DNA of 33,326 bases from Actinomycetota bacterium (GTDB lineage: Bacteria; Actinomycetota; Actinomycetes; Actinomycetales; Microbacteriaceae), in assembly GCA_013297645.1 (NCBI GenBank), contig JAAFHU010000005.1:1-33326 (forward strand). The letters are read 5' to 3'. Below, in pieces: positions 15,176 to 22,359 of the stretch (its first letter is position 1; every line of letters starts with the position of its first letter). The position numbers and the translations under genes are program-made. The notes under the pieces are model-generated. The model saw only the letters and a list, made by a program, of their open reading frames with translations, was not told the origin of the DNA and did not search any database.

Positions 15176-15217
15176 AAAAAAACCCGGAACAATGTCCGGG
15201 CACGCACTATGGGCGTG
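15176..15217 (-). terminator. Tandem hairpins ending in an intrinsic terminator close to a promoter start
   Basis: On the minus strand, CACGC/GCGTG (15217-15213 with 15205-15201) forms a 5-bp hairpin. It is followed directly by TCCGGA-type stem CCCGGA/TCCGGG (15200-15195 with 15188-15183) and a run of seven T (15182-15176). RNA started at the promoter at 15252-15223 would end after only about 40 nt. This could be a tiny non-coding RNA or an attenuator ahead of the 54-residue protein gene. Confidence 0.6.
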
Positions 15218-15222
15218 AACAA

Positions 15223-15252
15223 AGAATAAGGGCCGTTGGGTTCTTTTGTCAA
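15223..15252 (-). promoter_or_regulatory. Near-consensus housekeeping promoter
   Basis: On the minus strand, TTGACA (15252-15247), an 18-bp spacer and TATTCT (15228-15223) make the best sigma-70-type promoter I found in the window. Initiation is expected near 15216, at the base of the tandem hairpins. Confidence 0.65.
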
Positions 15253-15273
15253 CCTCGGTCGAAGGGAGGATAG

Positions 15274-15384
15274 ATGGAAGCCGTGAGTAGGGTGGCCGCT
15301 CGGCCAATGGCGGCTGCCCGCTGGGGCGCGGCGCGTCTGATTTTCGACACCCACAAGTTCCTGAGTTTTCCGCGATCGGCATGA
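15274..15384 (+). CDS. Possible 36-residue peptide
   Basis: ATG at 15274 has GGGAGGA 4 nt upstream and opens a 36-residue frame (MEAVSRVAARPMAAARWG at the start, SFPRSA at the end), basic and alanine-rich. It begins beyond the minus-strand promoter at 15223-15252 and ends 42 nt before the DUF1232 gene. There is no homology I recognise; the ribosome site is the only support. Confidence 0.25.
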   Translation: MEAVSRVAARPMAAARWGAARLIFDTHKFLSFPRSA

Positions 15385-15426
15385 CACTCGCCCTGCGCGC
15401 CCGAATGCCCCAATAGGCTTCCCGGA

Positions 15427-15837
15427 GTGGAGTGGTGGCAGATCTTTCTCGGCGTGGCGGGCGGCCTCCTGCTGCTCTGGCTCGTGCTGATCGCCGCTCT
15501 CGCGTGGGTTTCCCGCGGACAAGCCGAGAAGCTCAAGCTGATCGACGCTCTGCGGCTTGGACCGGACGTGGTGCGCCTCACCCGCCGCCTAGCTGCAGAC
15601 CCGACCGTTCCCCGCGGGGTGCGCATCTGGCTTATCGTGCTGCTGGTCTACCTACTGCTGCCGATCGACCTAGTCCCCGACTTCATCCCGGTAATCGGCT
15701 ATGCGGACGACGCGATCATCGTGGCGCTCGTGCTGCGATTTGCTACTCGCCACGCGGGTGCAGACGCCCTCGACCGCCACTGGCCCGGCACGCCGCAGGG
15801 CCTGCAAGCGCTGCGCTCAATCACTGGCCTCACCTAG
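15427..15837 (+). CDS. DUF1232 (YkvA-like) membrane protein
   Basis: The 136-residue protein has an N-terminal span (about residues 5-28) and the DUF1232 core RIWLIVLLVYLLLPIDLVPDFIPVIGYADDAIIVALVLR (about 64-102), which includes the diagnostic P-I-D-L-V-P-D-F-I-P. The function of the family is unknown; members are small membrane proteins. The start is a GTG with a poor ribosome site, and the frame does not offer a better one. It is the only confident plus-strand protein gene inside the element and converges with the DUF305 gene over a shared hairpin. Confidence 0.85.
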   Translation: MEWWQIFLGVAGGLLLLWLVLIAALAWVSRGQAEKLKLIDALRLGPDVVRLTRRLAADPTVPRGVRIWLIVLLVYLLLPIDLVPDFIPVIGYADDAIIVALVLRFATRHAGADALDRHWPGTPQGLQALRSITGLT

Positions 15838-15854
15838 CAGGCGCGATCTGTTGA

Positions 15855-15885
15855 GGCGGGCGCGGCATCGAGTGCCGTGCCCGCC
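15855..15885. terminator. Bidirectional terminator between convergent genes
   Basis: GGCGGGCGCGGC (15855-15866) pairs with GCCGTGCCCGCC (15874-15885), a 12-bp stem with one G-T position and a 7-nt loop. It stands between the stops of the DUF1232 and DUF305 genes and can serve both. Confidence 0.7.
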
Positions 15886-15902
15886 CCGCCCTGCGAATAG
15901 GT

Positions 15903-16508
15903 CTACTTGAGGGTGCCGAGGATGTCCGACATCTCGGTGATCTCTGCCGACTGGCCGGTGACGATCGCGTTGGCGAGTTTGATCGCGTCGGGATTCTCTC
16001 CGTCGCTGATCTCGGTCTTCGCCATCGTGATCGCACCCTGGTGGTGGGTAGTCATCTGCTCCAGGAACAGCTTCGACGCCTCGACTCCGGTGGCTGCATC
16101 GAGGGCAGCCATGTCGTCGTCGGACATCATCCCTTCGCCCATGCCGCCCATTCCCGACATCGAATCCATAGGGCTGCCCCAGGTTTCCAACCAAGCTGTC
16201 ATCTCGACGATCTCGGGGTCCTGTGCGGCCTTGATCCTTGTGGCAAGGTCGATGACCCTCTGGTCGATCCCGTCTTTCGCGAGGATCATGCCGGCCATCT
16301 CGACTGCTTGCTGGTGGTGCGGAACCATGCCCATGGCGAACGCAACATCGGAGTCATTGAAGGCTTCCGTGTTCTCGGAGGACGACGACAGTGCGGATGA
16401 ACTGCTGTGGTCCATCCCACCCATGGTCGTGGTTGTCGAGCATGCGGACAGGGTGATGACTGTGGCGAGAACGCCGACGATCGTGAGGGTTGAACGAAGT
16501 TGTGACAT
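15903..16508 (-). CDS. DUF305 lipoprotein, metal (copper)-associated
   Basis: The 201-residue protein has a lipoprotein signal (hydrophobic residues 8-20, lipobox LSAC with Cys23), then two ferritin-like DUF305 halves. The first has FAMGMVPHHQQAVEMAGMIL and the second LEQMTTHHQGAITMAK, each giving a double-His motif, with a Met/Gly-rich linker (MDSMSGMGGMGEGMM). The family is frequently encoded in copper resistance loci and is thought to bind metal outside the membrane; the detailed function is unknown. It follows the DUF6153-like gene after 70 nt on the same strand and is probably the last gene of the transcript controlled from the copper-type operator at 17127-17141. Confidence 0.93.
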   Translation of the reverse strand: MSQLRSTLTIVGVLATVITLSACSTTTTMGGMDHSSSSALSSSSENTEAFNDSDVAFAMGMVPHHQQAVEMAGMILAKDGIDQRVIDLATRIKAAQDPEIVEMTAWLETWGSPMDSMSGMGGMGEGMMSDDDMAALDAATGVEASKLFLEQMTTHHQGAITMAKTEISDGENPDAIKLANAIVTGQSAEITEMSDILGTLK

Positions 16509-16578
16509 GCGTGTTTTCCTATCAGTTGAGGTGTGAGTTTTCAGCGCGCGGAATCGCCCGGGGTTTGGGCTCGCCGGA

Positions 16579-17019
16579 TCACGTCCTGCTGATGGAGAGT
16601 GCGTTCAGATCTGGTGGCGGCATCGCGGCTATCGCGACGGCGACAATCGCCAGCCAACGATTGCCGACGGCCGTGAAGAAATTTGACCATCTGCGGGAGG
16701 CCGAAATCGCGAGTACGAGTGCTGAGAAGAGCAACGCGAGCACGCACGCCATGTTCGCCATGATGTGGTCTGAGCCGCACATCCCGCCACAGTCGGTGGT
16801 TGTCTCGGCCGGGGTAGGAGCTACGTCGCCGTGACTTTCTGGGTGGCTAATGTCGGCTGACATGACGGATGTCGTTGTCATGTGCTCGCCCGAAGCTGAC
16901 GAGATGGTGTGCATCGCGAGTAACCCAATGAGCACTCCGCAGACCAACGCCAGAATAAGAACGGCGCGCCCGATTACCCCTGGCCGCAAGGCCAGCGCCC
17001 TGAAACGCATCAATGTCAC
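16579..17019 (-). CDS. DUF6153-like small membrane protein with Cys/His/Met motif
   Basis: The protein (146 residues from the GTG at 17019) has a first membrane span (about 20-38, VLILALVCGVLIGLLAMH), an extracellular loop with HMTTTSVMSADISHPESHG and DCGGMCGSDHIM, and a second span (about 100-125). The His, Met and Cys-x3-Cys residues lie outside and could bind metal. The GTG overlaps the TAG stop of the 31-residue gene by one base (TAGTG), and GAGG lies 10 nt upstream, so I prefer it to the ATG three codons later. The open frame reaches 17211, but the extra part is Arg/Pro-rich shadow sequence crossing the promoter. Such proteins are often found beside DUF305 genes. Confidence 0.75.
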   Translation of the reverse strand: MTLMRFRALALRPGVIGRAVLILALVCGVLIGLLAMHTISSASGEHMTTTSVMSADISHPESHGDVAPTPAETTTDCGGMCGSDHIMANMACVLALLFSALVLAISASRRWSNFFTAVGNRWLAIVAVAIAAMPPPDLNALSISRT

Positions 17020-17114
17020 TAGTGCACTACCTCGCAGAGGAGTACCACCGTGATTGCTGCCAGCAGCGGGGTGAGGAGTCCGGAGATTGCAATCCGGCTC
17101 GCGTCGTCGTTCAT
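17019..17114 (-). CDS. 31-residue membrane peptide, leader of the DUF6153-DUF305 operon
   Basis: ATG at 17114 opens a 31-residue frame: a polar start (MNDDASRIA) and one hydrophobic span (ISGLLTPLLAAITVVLLCEVV) ending in Cys-Glu-Val-Val-His. The stop overlaps the next start as TAGTG, a coupling arrangement that supports translation. No Shine-Dalgarno is present, but TACGCT lies 8 nt upstream of the ATG, so the mRNA may be leaderless. Function is unknown; the terminal Cys and His might touch metal. Confidence 0.5.
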   Translation of the reverse strand: MNDDASRIAISGLLTPLLAAITVVLLCEVVH

Positions 17115-17122
17115 TGTTCGCA

Positions 17123-17141
17123 AGCGTACCCCCTAGGGGTA
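17123..17141 (-). promoter_or_regulatory. CsoR/RicR-like copper operator overlapping a -10
   Basis: TACCCC-CTA-GGGGTA (17127-17141) is a perfect 6-bp inverted repeat with a 3-bp centre and matches the known pseudo-palindrome of Cu(I)-sensing CsoR-family repressors. Its edge overlaps TACGCT (17128-17123, minus strand), a fitting -10 for a leaderless start at 17114. No csoR gene is in the window, so the repressor would act in trans. Copper control is inferred from the operator and from the DUF305 gene downstream. Confidence 0.7.
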
Positions 17142-17217
17142 TTTTGGGGATTCGACGATGACCGAGCCGCCTCGGGATGGAATCTGGGCACGGCAGCAAT
17201 TCTGGGTTCACCGATCT

Positions 17218-18600
17218 TCATTCGGATCGGCTTGAGTTCGGTGGTTGTTCGGGCTGAATGGGGAGAAGCGCTTTGACCTCAAGACCGGTGCCGACGGTGT
17301 TCACGAGGGTTAGTTTCCCGCCGGCGACCTCAACGAGCGCTGACACGATTGCCAGCCCTAGCCCGGAACCACCCGCAACTCGAGCCGAGTTGGCTTGGGA
17401 GAAGCGGTTCAGTGCGTGGGGCAGGAATGCCTCGTCCATCCCGCCAGCGTCATCCTTCACCGTGAGCACCACGTTGCCCGCATGCTGCGCAAGGTCGAGG
17501 ACTACCGTGCCGCGAAATCCCATCGCCGCCAGTGCGTTCTCGACGAGATTGCTGCACAGCCGACCGAAGTCATTCGCGCTGATCTGGACCCGACTCTCCC
17601 CTGTCGCCAGTGCGGAGTCGTATTCGATTTGGATGTCTCTTGCTCCAACGTGGCGCCTGCCACGATCGGCAGCATCCGCCAACTCCCTGCTCAACTCTTC
17701 GAGAGTCGCCGATCCGGGAACCGTCTGCGCTTCAATGCGCGACAGCTCAAGCATCGACGTCGCGAGTGCAGCTAGGCGCGCAACGGTCGCTTGAGCTGCC
17801 CTGACGTCGCCTTTCATTTGGGAGAGCGATGAGGCATCCGCCTGAGCGAGCTCAAGCTGGGTCTGCAGGATAGAGATCGGGGTTCGGATTTCATGGCTTG
17901 CGTCCGACACGATTTGGCGCTCTCTGTCGTTCGACTCGCGCATTTGCTCGATGAGTTCGTTGAGAGTCTCTGCGAGTTCGGCAATCTCGTCGTGGGCAGG
18001 GCCGACCGGAAGCAGTTCTCTAGTTGGAGATCGAACTAGCTTCTCGGCGCTCCGCCGGAGTCGAGTCACGGGGCTGAGCACCGCATTTCCGATCAACCAG
18101 GACGCGCCTCCGAAGGCGAGATTGATTGCAGCGATGCTCGCGACCAAGAGAACTGCAACCTGATTGAGCACGGATTGCTGGATGTCGTTGGCGCTTGCTG
18201 CGATCACGCTCCATGTGCCTTGTGGCGTCGAAACCGCCGTTACCCGCACAAGGTAGGAAGCCGAGTCGACCGAGAGAGTGCGAGTGCCCTCCGACTTCGC
18301 TAGCTCGGTGGTCGTGCCCGCCAGCGCGGCAGGCAGCGTGTTGACCTGGGGAGTACCGGAGGGGTTCACGACAGCGACCATCTGGCTCGCCCCGGGCGGG
18401 TCAAACGCCTCGGTCGGCTCCAGTGCCAAAGCAGACAGATAGGGCGCTTCGACATTCGCGAGCACTGCGACCTGCCCATCCGAGACGATGCGCTGAACCT
18501 GGCTGAAGATGAGGATGCCAGCGGCCACAGAAACCAGCGCCGCAATGAGCAGGCTTCCGCCGGTGATCCGGGTGCGGATGCCGAGGCGCGACCAGATCAC
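17218..18600 (-). CDS. Sensor histidine kinase (first two-component system)
   Basis: The 460-residue kinase has a span at about 13-34, an extracellular sensor domain (about 35-143), a second span (about 146-172), a HAMP linker, a dimerisation/phosphoacceptor domain with His236 in SDASHEIRTP, and a catalytic ATPase domain (N-box NLVENAL, G-box GGMDEAFLP and GSGLGLAIVSAL). The sensor domain has no Cys cluster or metal-rich motif, so the signal is unknown. The GTG start overlaps the response regulator stop by 4 nt. It belongs to the operon PAP2-COG4705-regulator-kinase. Confidence 0.95.
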   Translation of the reverse strand: MIWSRLGIRTRITGGSLLIAALVSVAAGILIFSQVQRIVSDGQVAVLANVEAPYLSALALEPTEAFDPPGASQMVAVVNPSGTPQVNTLPAALAGTTTELAKSEGTRTLSVDSASYLVRVTAVSTPQGTWSVIAASANDIQQSVLNQVAVLLVASIAAINLAFGGASWLIGNAVLSPVTRLRRSAEKLVRSPTRELLPVGPAHDEIAELAETLNELIEQMRESNDRERQIVSDASHEIRTPISILQTQLELAQADASSLSQMKGDVRAAQATVARLAALATSMLELSRIEAQTVPGSATLEELSRELADAADRGRRHVGARDIQIEYDSALATGESRVQISANDFGRLCSNLVENALAAMGFRGTVVLDLAQHAGNVVLTVKDDAGGMDEAFLPHALNRFSQANSARVAGGSGLGLAIVSALVEVAGGKLTLVNTVGTGLEVKALLPIQPEQPPNSSRSE

Positions 18601-19277
18601 TTGGACACGGCCGCGAGCTGAAACCCCACACCGCGGGAGTTGACGATTCGCAGAGGCGCGCCAACGGCCTCCAGTTTCTTGCGCACGTACCTGACGTACT
18701 GGTCGACGATGTTCGCGTCGATGTTCTCAGGTGATCCCCACAGCGATTCCAGGATCTCGGCTCGCGGGATCAGCCTGTCCATGTTCTCGGCAAGCAGGCG
18801 AAGCAGATCGAACTCGGTGCGGCTGAGTCGAAGTTCATTCCCATCGCAGGTGATCTGGTGTCGTGTCAGGTCGATGCGAAGGCGATCGATGTCAATCCGG
18901 CTGGCGCCGATGGCGTCACGTCGCCGCAGCGCGCGGAGCCTGGCGGCCAGCTCAGCGAACATGAAGGGCTTGGTGAGGTAGTCGTCCGCGCCGGCGTCCA
19001 GGCCTCGTACGCGGTCGTCGAGAGCGTCTCTCGCTGTGAGGAGAAGAATCGCGATCCCGTGGGTGTGCTCGCGCAGTCGCCGGCAGAGCTCGAATCCCGA
19101 CATCCCTGGCAGCATGACGTCGAGAACGGCAAGGTCGTAGGCGTTTTCGTTGCTGAGCGTGATGGCGTCAATGCCGTTGTCGGCAAGGTCGACCGCGTAG
19201 CCCTCCGCGCGTAGCCCGCGGGCGAGGAGAGCCGCCATCTCTGGCTCGTCCTCTACGACGAGTATGCGCAGGGCCAC
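18597..19277 (-). CDS. OmpR/PhoB-family response regulator (first two-component system)
   Basis: The 226-residue regulator has a receiver domain with the acidic pocket ED-E at 9-11, phospho-acceptor Asp53 (AVLDVMLPG) and Lys in LTKPF, then a C-terminal winged helix (LRLSRTEFDLLRLLAENMDRLIPRAEILESLWG, then YVRYVRKKLE). The GTG start has GAAGGG upstream. It follows the COG4705 gene after a 36-nt gap and overlaps the kinase gene by 4 nt. The genes it controls are not known; the PAP2 promoter region is the nearest candidate. Confidence 0.95.
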   Translation of the reverse strand: MALRILVVEDEPEMAALLARGLRAEGYAVDLADNGIDAITLSNENAYDLAVLDVMLPGMSGFELCRRLREHTHGIAILLLTARDALDDRVRGLDAGADDYLTKPFMFAELAARLRALRRRDAIGASRIDIDRLRIDLTRHQITCDGNELRLSRTEFDLLRLLAENMDRLIPRAEILESLWGSPENIDANIVDQYVRYVRKKLEAVGAPLRIVNSRGVGFQLAAVSK

Positions 19278-19313
19278 GCGGCCACCCTTCCTCGGTGTGC
19301 TGAATCCTACGGG

Positions 19314-20126
19314 CTACGCCGCTGCTGGCACCTGGTCGGGGTCGACGAGGGCCTCCTTGCGCTGCCGGCCGACCTTGATGCCTAGGTAGGTTGCTGCGCC
19401 GATGATGACTCCCAAGAACACAATGCTCGTCACTGTCGTGCCTAACCCGAGCCCTCCGTCGGCGGGAGCCTGAGAGAGAAGGTCGCCCATCGACGCTCCG
19501 AGCGGGCGCGTGAGAATGTATGCGGCCCAGAAGCAGAAGACCACGTTTGCCCGGAAGGCGAAGCGCGCGATCGCGATGATGCCGATGAGCGACGCGAAGA
19601 GGATGGTTCCGATGAGGTATCCCAGGCCGAAGCCCTCGGTGATGAGGTCGCCCGCGGCCGTGCCCAGCGCGAAGGTGAAAAGAATCGCGATCCAGTAGAA
19701 GGCCTCGCGCCGGCGGGTGAAGATGGTGTGGATCGAGAGGGTGCGCTCGCGCGCGAACCAGATACCGAATGTGACTGCCAGAAGCGTGGAGAACGCCACC
19801 GTGCTCAGCCACAACGGCACCCCGAACACATCGGTGAGGTTATCGGTGAGAAGCGTGCCGACAACGCTGATCAGCACCACCACCGTCCAGTAGACGCCAG
19901 AGGTATACCGCTTGGTGGCGAACTGGGCGACAAGCGCGACAACGAGAAGAGCCGTCATCACCCATGACGTAATGGTCAGGCCCAAGCCGAGGGTCGAGTT
20001 GAGATAGTCGGCCGCAGTTTCTCCGGAGGTGGTCGACAGGATCTTGATCACCCAGAACGCGAAGGTAATCTCGGGCACCCTGTTGAACAGGATGGTGCGG
20101 ACGTGGTCAGGAAGTGTGTTGGTCAT
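19314..20126 (-). CDS. COG4705-type integral membrane protein
   Basis: The 270-residue protein has eight membrane spans arranged as two similar halves; VPEITFAFWVIKILSTTSGETAADYLNSTLGLG at the start is repeated in modified form by AFYWIAILFTFALGTAAGDLITEGFGLGYLIG in the middle. The repeated T-x-G-E/D-x-x-D motif within membrane helices suggests a transport or metal-binding role, but the family (uncharacterised membrane-anchored proteins, COG4705) has no assigned function that I know. The ATG overlaps the PAP2 stop (ATGA). The frame continues to 20702 inside the PAP2 gene but is a shadow there. It sits between PAP2 and the two-component genes. Confidence 0.85.
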   Translation of the reverse strand: MTNTLPDHVRTILFNRVPEITFAFWVIKILSTTSGETAADYLNSTLGLGLTITSWVMTALLVVALVAQFATKRYTSGVYWTVVVLISVVGTLLTDNLTDVFGVPLWLSTVAFSTLLAVTFGIWFARERTLSIHTIFTRRREAFYWIAILFTFALGTAAGDLITEGFGLGYLIGTILFASLIGIIAIARFAFRANVVFCFWAAYILTRPLGASMGDLLSQAPADGGLGLGTTVTSIVFLGVIIGAATYLGIKVGRQRKEALVDPDQVPAAA

Positions 20127-20842
20127 GAGGACAGGGTTTCGGTCGTGACTTGTTCGTTGCCGAGAAAACTTCGGTCGGCGAGTGAGGGTTTTCTCAGTGA
20201 GCCGTGAAGTCGCGATTGGCTTGCAAGAGCCTTGCCAAGTACCGCGGCCATCAGCACGGCCACCGATGCACCAAGCACCGCACCCGCGATCACATCCGAT
20301 GACCAGTGCACGAGCAGGTAGGTGCGGCTCAGTGCCATGCCCGCCACCCAGACCCCGGCAAGGGCCCAGCTCCAGACCCGCGGAAAAGCGAGGGCGATTG
20401 CGATGGCGAGCGCCGCCGCTGTCGTTGTGTGGCCAGAGGGGAACGAATCCGTGCCGAAGTCGACGATCCCATCCAGTGGCCGCGGCCGCGCGATCGCTAC
20501 CTTGAGACCGGTGCACAGCCCCGACGCCAGCGCCACTGTGACTGCGACGATCAGTGCCTGTCGTCGTTGTCGTGCGACGAGAAGCAGAACAACGACCACG
20601 GCCGTCACCAGCGTCATCGAGAGGGTTCCGCCGGCGGTATTGAGAAACCGAGCGATCGTGTCCGCGACGCCGTTCCGGTGCGCGGCCATGGCGTCGTGCC
20701 ACCAGAGGTCTACCGGGAGCGGCTTGTCTTGCCAGATGAAGCGGATCGTGACTCCGGCAAGCACCACGAAGGCGATGCCAATCACAGCGACGAAGCCGCC
20801 GACGGGCGGCACTCCCGTGGCTTGCCTGCGTGTGCTCGTCAT
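20123..20842 (-). CDS. PAP2-family membrane phosphatase
   Basis: The 239-residue protein carries the three acid phosphatase motifs: KVAIARPRP (K-x6-RP), SFPSGHTT (PSGH) and SRTYLLVHWSSDVIAG (SR-x5-H-x3-D). Six hydrophobic helices place the active site outside the membrane. Family members dephosphorylate lipid phosphates such as undecaprenyl pyrophosphate or phosphatidic acid, so a role in envelope lipid carrier recycling is likely. The start is the ATG at 20842 with GGGAG upstream; the frame reaches 20962, but the added residues show no homology and cross the promoter. It is the first gene of the operon with COG4705 and the first two-component system. A GAGAAAAC/GTTTTCTC inverted repeat (20162-20195) lies in its 3' end. 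Confidence 0.92.
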   Translation of the reverse strand: MTSTRRQATGVPPVGGFVAVIGIAFVVLAGVTIRFIWQDKPLPVDLWWHDAMAAHRNGVADTIARFLNTAGGTLSMTLVTAVVVVLLLVARQRRQALIVAVTVALASGLCTGLKVAIARPRPLDGIVDFGTDSFPSGHTTTAAALAIAIALAFPRVWSWALAGVWVAGMALSRTYLLVHWSSDVIAGAVLGASVAVLMAAVLGKALASQSRLHGSLRKPSLADRSFLGNEQVTTETLSS

Positions 20843-20917
20843 GTGTTGCTCCCTAGGGTCGCCATGAAGACTAGGTGTGCGAATTGGGGGGACTGCTCGA
20901 AGGCAGTCGTCTCGGAC

Positions 20918-20931
20918 TGAGAGTTTTCTCA
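20918..20931. promoter_or_regulatory. Palindrome upstream of the PAP2 operon
   Basis: TGAGA-GTTT-TCTCA is a perfect 5-bp inverted repeat about 75 nt before the PAP2 ATG. Its half-site TGAGA is the core of the boxes at 21378-21395 and 26230-26247, here arranged as an inverted rather than direct pair. It also overlaps CGTGAGA on the minus strand (20933-20927). Regulator binding is inferred. Confidence 0.4.
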
Positions 20932-20943
20932 CGGGTATGGCAA

Positions 20944-20976
20944 CGGGGCCGAGCCGCCTCACGGCGTTCGGCCCCG
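20944..20976 (-). terminator. Terminator of the acidic secreted protein gene
   Basis: CGGGGCCGA (20944-20952) pairs with TCGGCCCCG (20968-20976), with an inner GCCG/CGGC stem and a 5-nt loop, 9 nt after the stop codon of the acidic protein gene. Confidence 0.75.
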
Positions 20977-20985
20977 TCGTGCGGC

Positions 20986-21309
20986 TCAGTCCTGAGTGCC
21001 GTCTTCCACAGCGACGCCATTGACGTCGTCGCTGGTGTCCTCGGTGCCCTCGTCGTCGGCAGTCTCGCCGTCGTTCGTGCCGTCCTCGACCTCGGTGCCG
21101 GTCTCGTCGTCAGCGGTCTCGCCGTCGGCGGTGCCGTCTTCGACCTCGTCCTGAACGTTGTCCGTGTCAGTGGCGTCGACGGGTGCGACGACCGACACGG
21201 ACTTGCCTGCCGGGGCCGCCTGGGCGGGCAGGGCGATCGCGAGCCCTCCGGCGACCAGGATGGCCAGAGCAGCAGCGGAGCCTGCTGCGATCTTTGCGTT
21301 TTTCTGCAT
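20986..21309 (-). CDS. Secreted acidic repeat protein
   Basis: The 107-residue protein has a signal peptide (MQKNAKIAAGSAAALAIL, hydrophobic to about residue 27, cleavage near AQAAP) and then a nearly pure Asp/Glu/Gly/Thr region with a repeat of the type VEDGT(A/N)DGETADDE occurring twice, and VEDGTQD at the end. There is no Cys and no anchor. The mature part would be disordered and highly negative, able to bind Ca(II), other cations or cationic peptides; this is an inference. AAAGGAAA precedes the ATG. The promoter carries tandem regulator boxes shared with the ABC/two-component operon, which ends just upstream on the same strand. Confidence 0.8.
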   Translation of the reverse strand: MQKNAKIAAGSAAALAILVAGGLAIALPAQAAPAGKSVSVVAPVDATDTDNVQDEVEDGTADGETADDETGTEVEDGTNDGETADDEGTEDTSDDVNGVAVEDGTQD

Positions 21310-21361
21310 GATCGTTTCCTTTCGTGAAGCTGCGCCATGCGGTGTGCATGACGTTGGCTCC

Positions 21362-21395
21362 ACGCTAGAAAGGCGACCGTGAGACGAACGTGAGA
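21362..21395 (-). promoter_or_regulatory. Promoter of the acidic protein gene with tandem response-regulator boxes
   Basis: On the plus strand CGTGAGA-cgaa-CGTGAGA (21378-21395) is an 11-bp-spaced direct repeat, the usual format for OmpR/PhoB-family regulators. On the minus strand a -10-like TAGCGT lies at 21367-21362, with its upstream edge 10 nt from the boxes, so they occupy the -35 region as activator sites do. The same arrangement occurs at 26214-26247. Confidence 0.65.
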
Positions 21396-21417
21396 GGGAG
21401 GTGCAAGTGGTCGCGGT

Positions 21418-22359
21418 TCACGGCTGGCGCTCAGGCAGCGTGAGGATGACGGTGGTCCCCGATCCTGGCGCTGAGGTGATGGTCGCTTTACCCTTATGGG
21501 CGGAAGTGATCTGTCTCACCAGGGGTAGGCCGAGGCCGAAGCCCGGTGTTGCGCGCGCGTCCTGCGCGCGCCAGAAGCGGTCGAACGCATGAGCGGTCTC
21601 GGCGCCTGACATGCCGGCTCCGCTATCGGCGACCTGAATGGACGCGATCCGACCGGTGGCCGAGATCACGATGTCAATGCGACCCGACTCATCGGTGAAC
21701 TTCGCTGCGTTGTCCACGAGATTGGTGAGTGCCCGCGATAGCAGCTCGGGAGAGCCATCGACGATGACCGGGCGCGACGCTGTCACCGCTATCCGGCCTG
21801 CGGCGCGGTGACTGCGGGCGACTTTGCGCGCGAGGTCGTCGAGAGAGACCGGCTCGAAGGTCGCTGCCAGCTCGTCGCCGTCCTCCCGCGTGAGAAGCAG
21901 CAGATCGTTCGTCAACCGAGTCAGGCCTTGTGCGGATTCGAGCGCGGCCTTCATCGCCGCGCGGTACTGGAAGGGGGTACGAGACCGCGAGAGGGCCAAC
22001 TCGAGCTCGCCTTGGATGACACTCAGCGGGCTGCGGAACTCGTGCGACGCCCCGTCGACGAAACGCTGCTGCAGCTCGTAGCTTCGGCGTACCGGTGCCA
22101 AAGCGATGCGCGCCATGAGGTAGCTGGAGATCGGTAGCACCACGACGAGCGCGGCATAGCCGGTGAGAAGTCCGTTCCGCAGCAGCTCGAAGCCCTGCTC
22201 GGCGCTCGCGACGGCACCTTCCCCGTCGAGTTCGGGAGCATCGAAGTCGAAGGTCCCGGTGACAAAGGCATAGATGCCTACTGCGAAGGCGCCAAAGAGC
22301 AGCAGCTGCACGACGGTGTAGGTCAGCGTAAGCCGGATGACCGCGCGGCGAAAGATCAT
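21418..22359 (-). CDS. Sensor histidine kinase (second two-component system)
   Basis: The 313-residue kinase is short: two membrane spans (about 8-33 and 64-86) enclose a roughly 30-residue extracellular loop (FDFDAPELDGEG), with no separate HAMP of full length, then His106 in VDGASHEFRSPL, N-box NLVDNAAK, and ATP-lid motifs DSGAGM and FGLGLPLVRQI. A very small sensing loop is typical of kinases that read the state of a partner membrane complex, such as an ABC transporter, rather than a ligand directly. The ATG overlaps the response regulator stop (ATGA). It is the last gene of the ABC-lipoprotein-regulator-kinase operon. Confidence 0.95.
   Translation of the reverse strand: MIFRRAVIRLTLTYTVVQLLLFGAFAVGIYAFVTGTFDFDAPELDGEGAVASAEQGFELLRNGLLTGYAALVVVLPISSYLMARIALAPVRRSYELQQRFVDGASHEFRSPLSVIQGELELALSRSRTPFQYRAAMKAALESAQGLTRLTNDLLLLTREDGDELAATFEPVSLDDLARKVARSHRAAGRIAVTASRPVIVDGSPELLSRALTNLVDNAAKFTDESGRIDIVISATGRIASIQVADSGAGMSGAETAHAFDRFWRAQDARATPGFGLGLPLVRQITSAHKGKATITSAPGSGTTVILTLPERQP

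Noticed and set aside
20162-20195. GAGAAAAC/GTTTTCTC inverted repeat as a regulator site
   Set aside because: It lies inside the PAP2 coding region near its 3' end; some similarity to the palindrome at 20918 is noted, but there is no promoter evidence.
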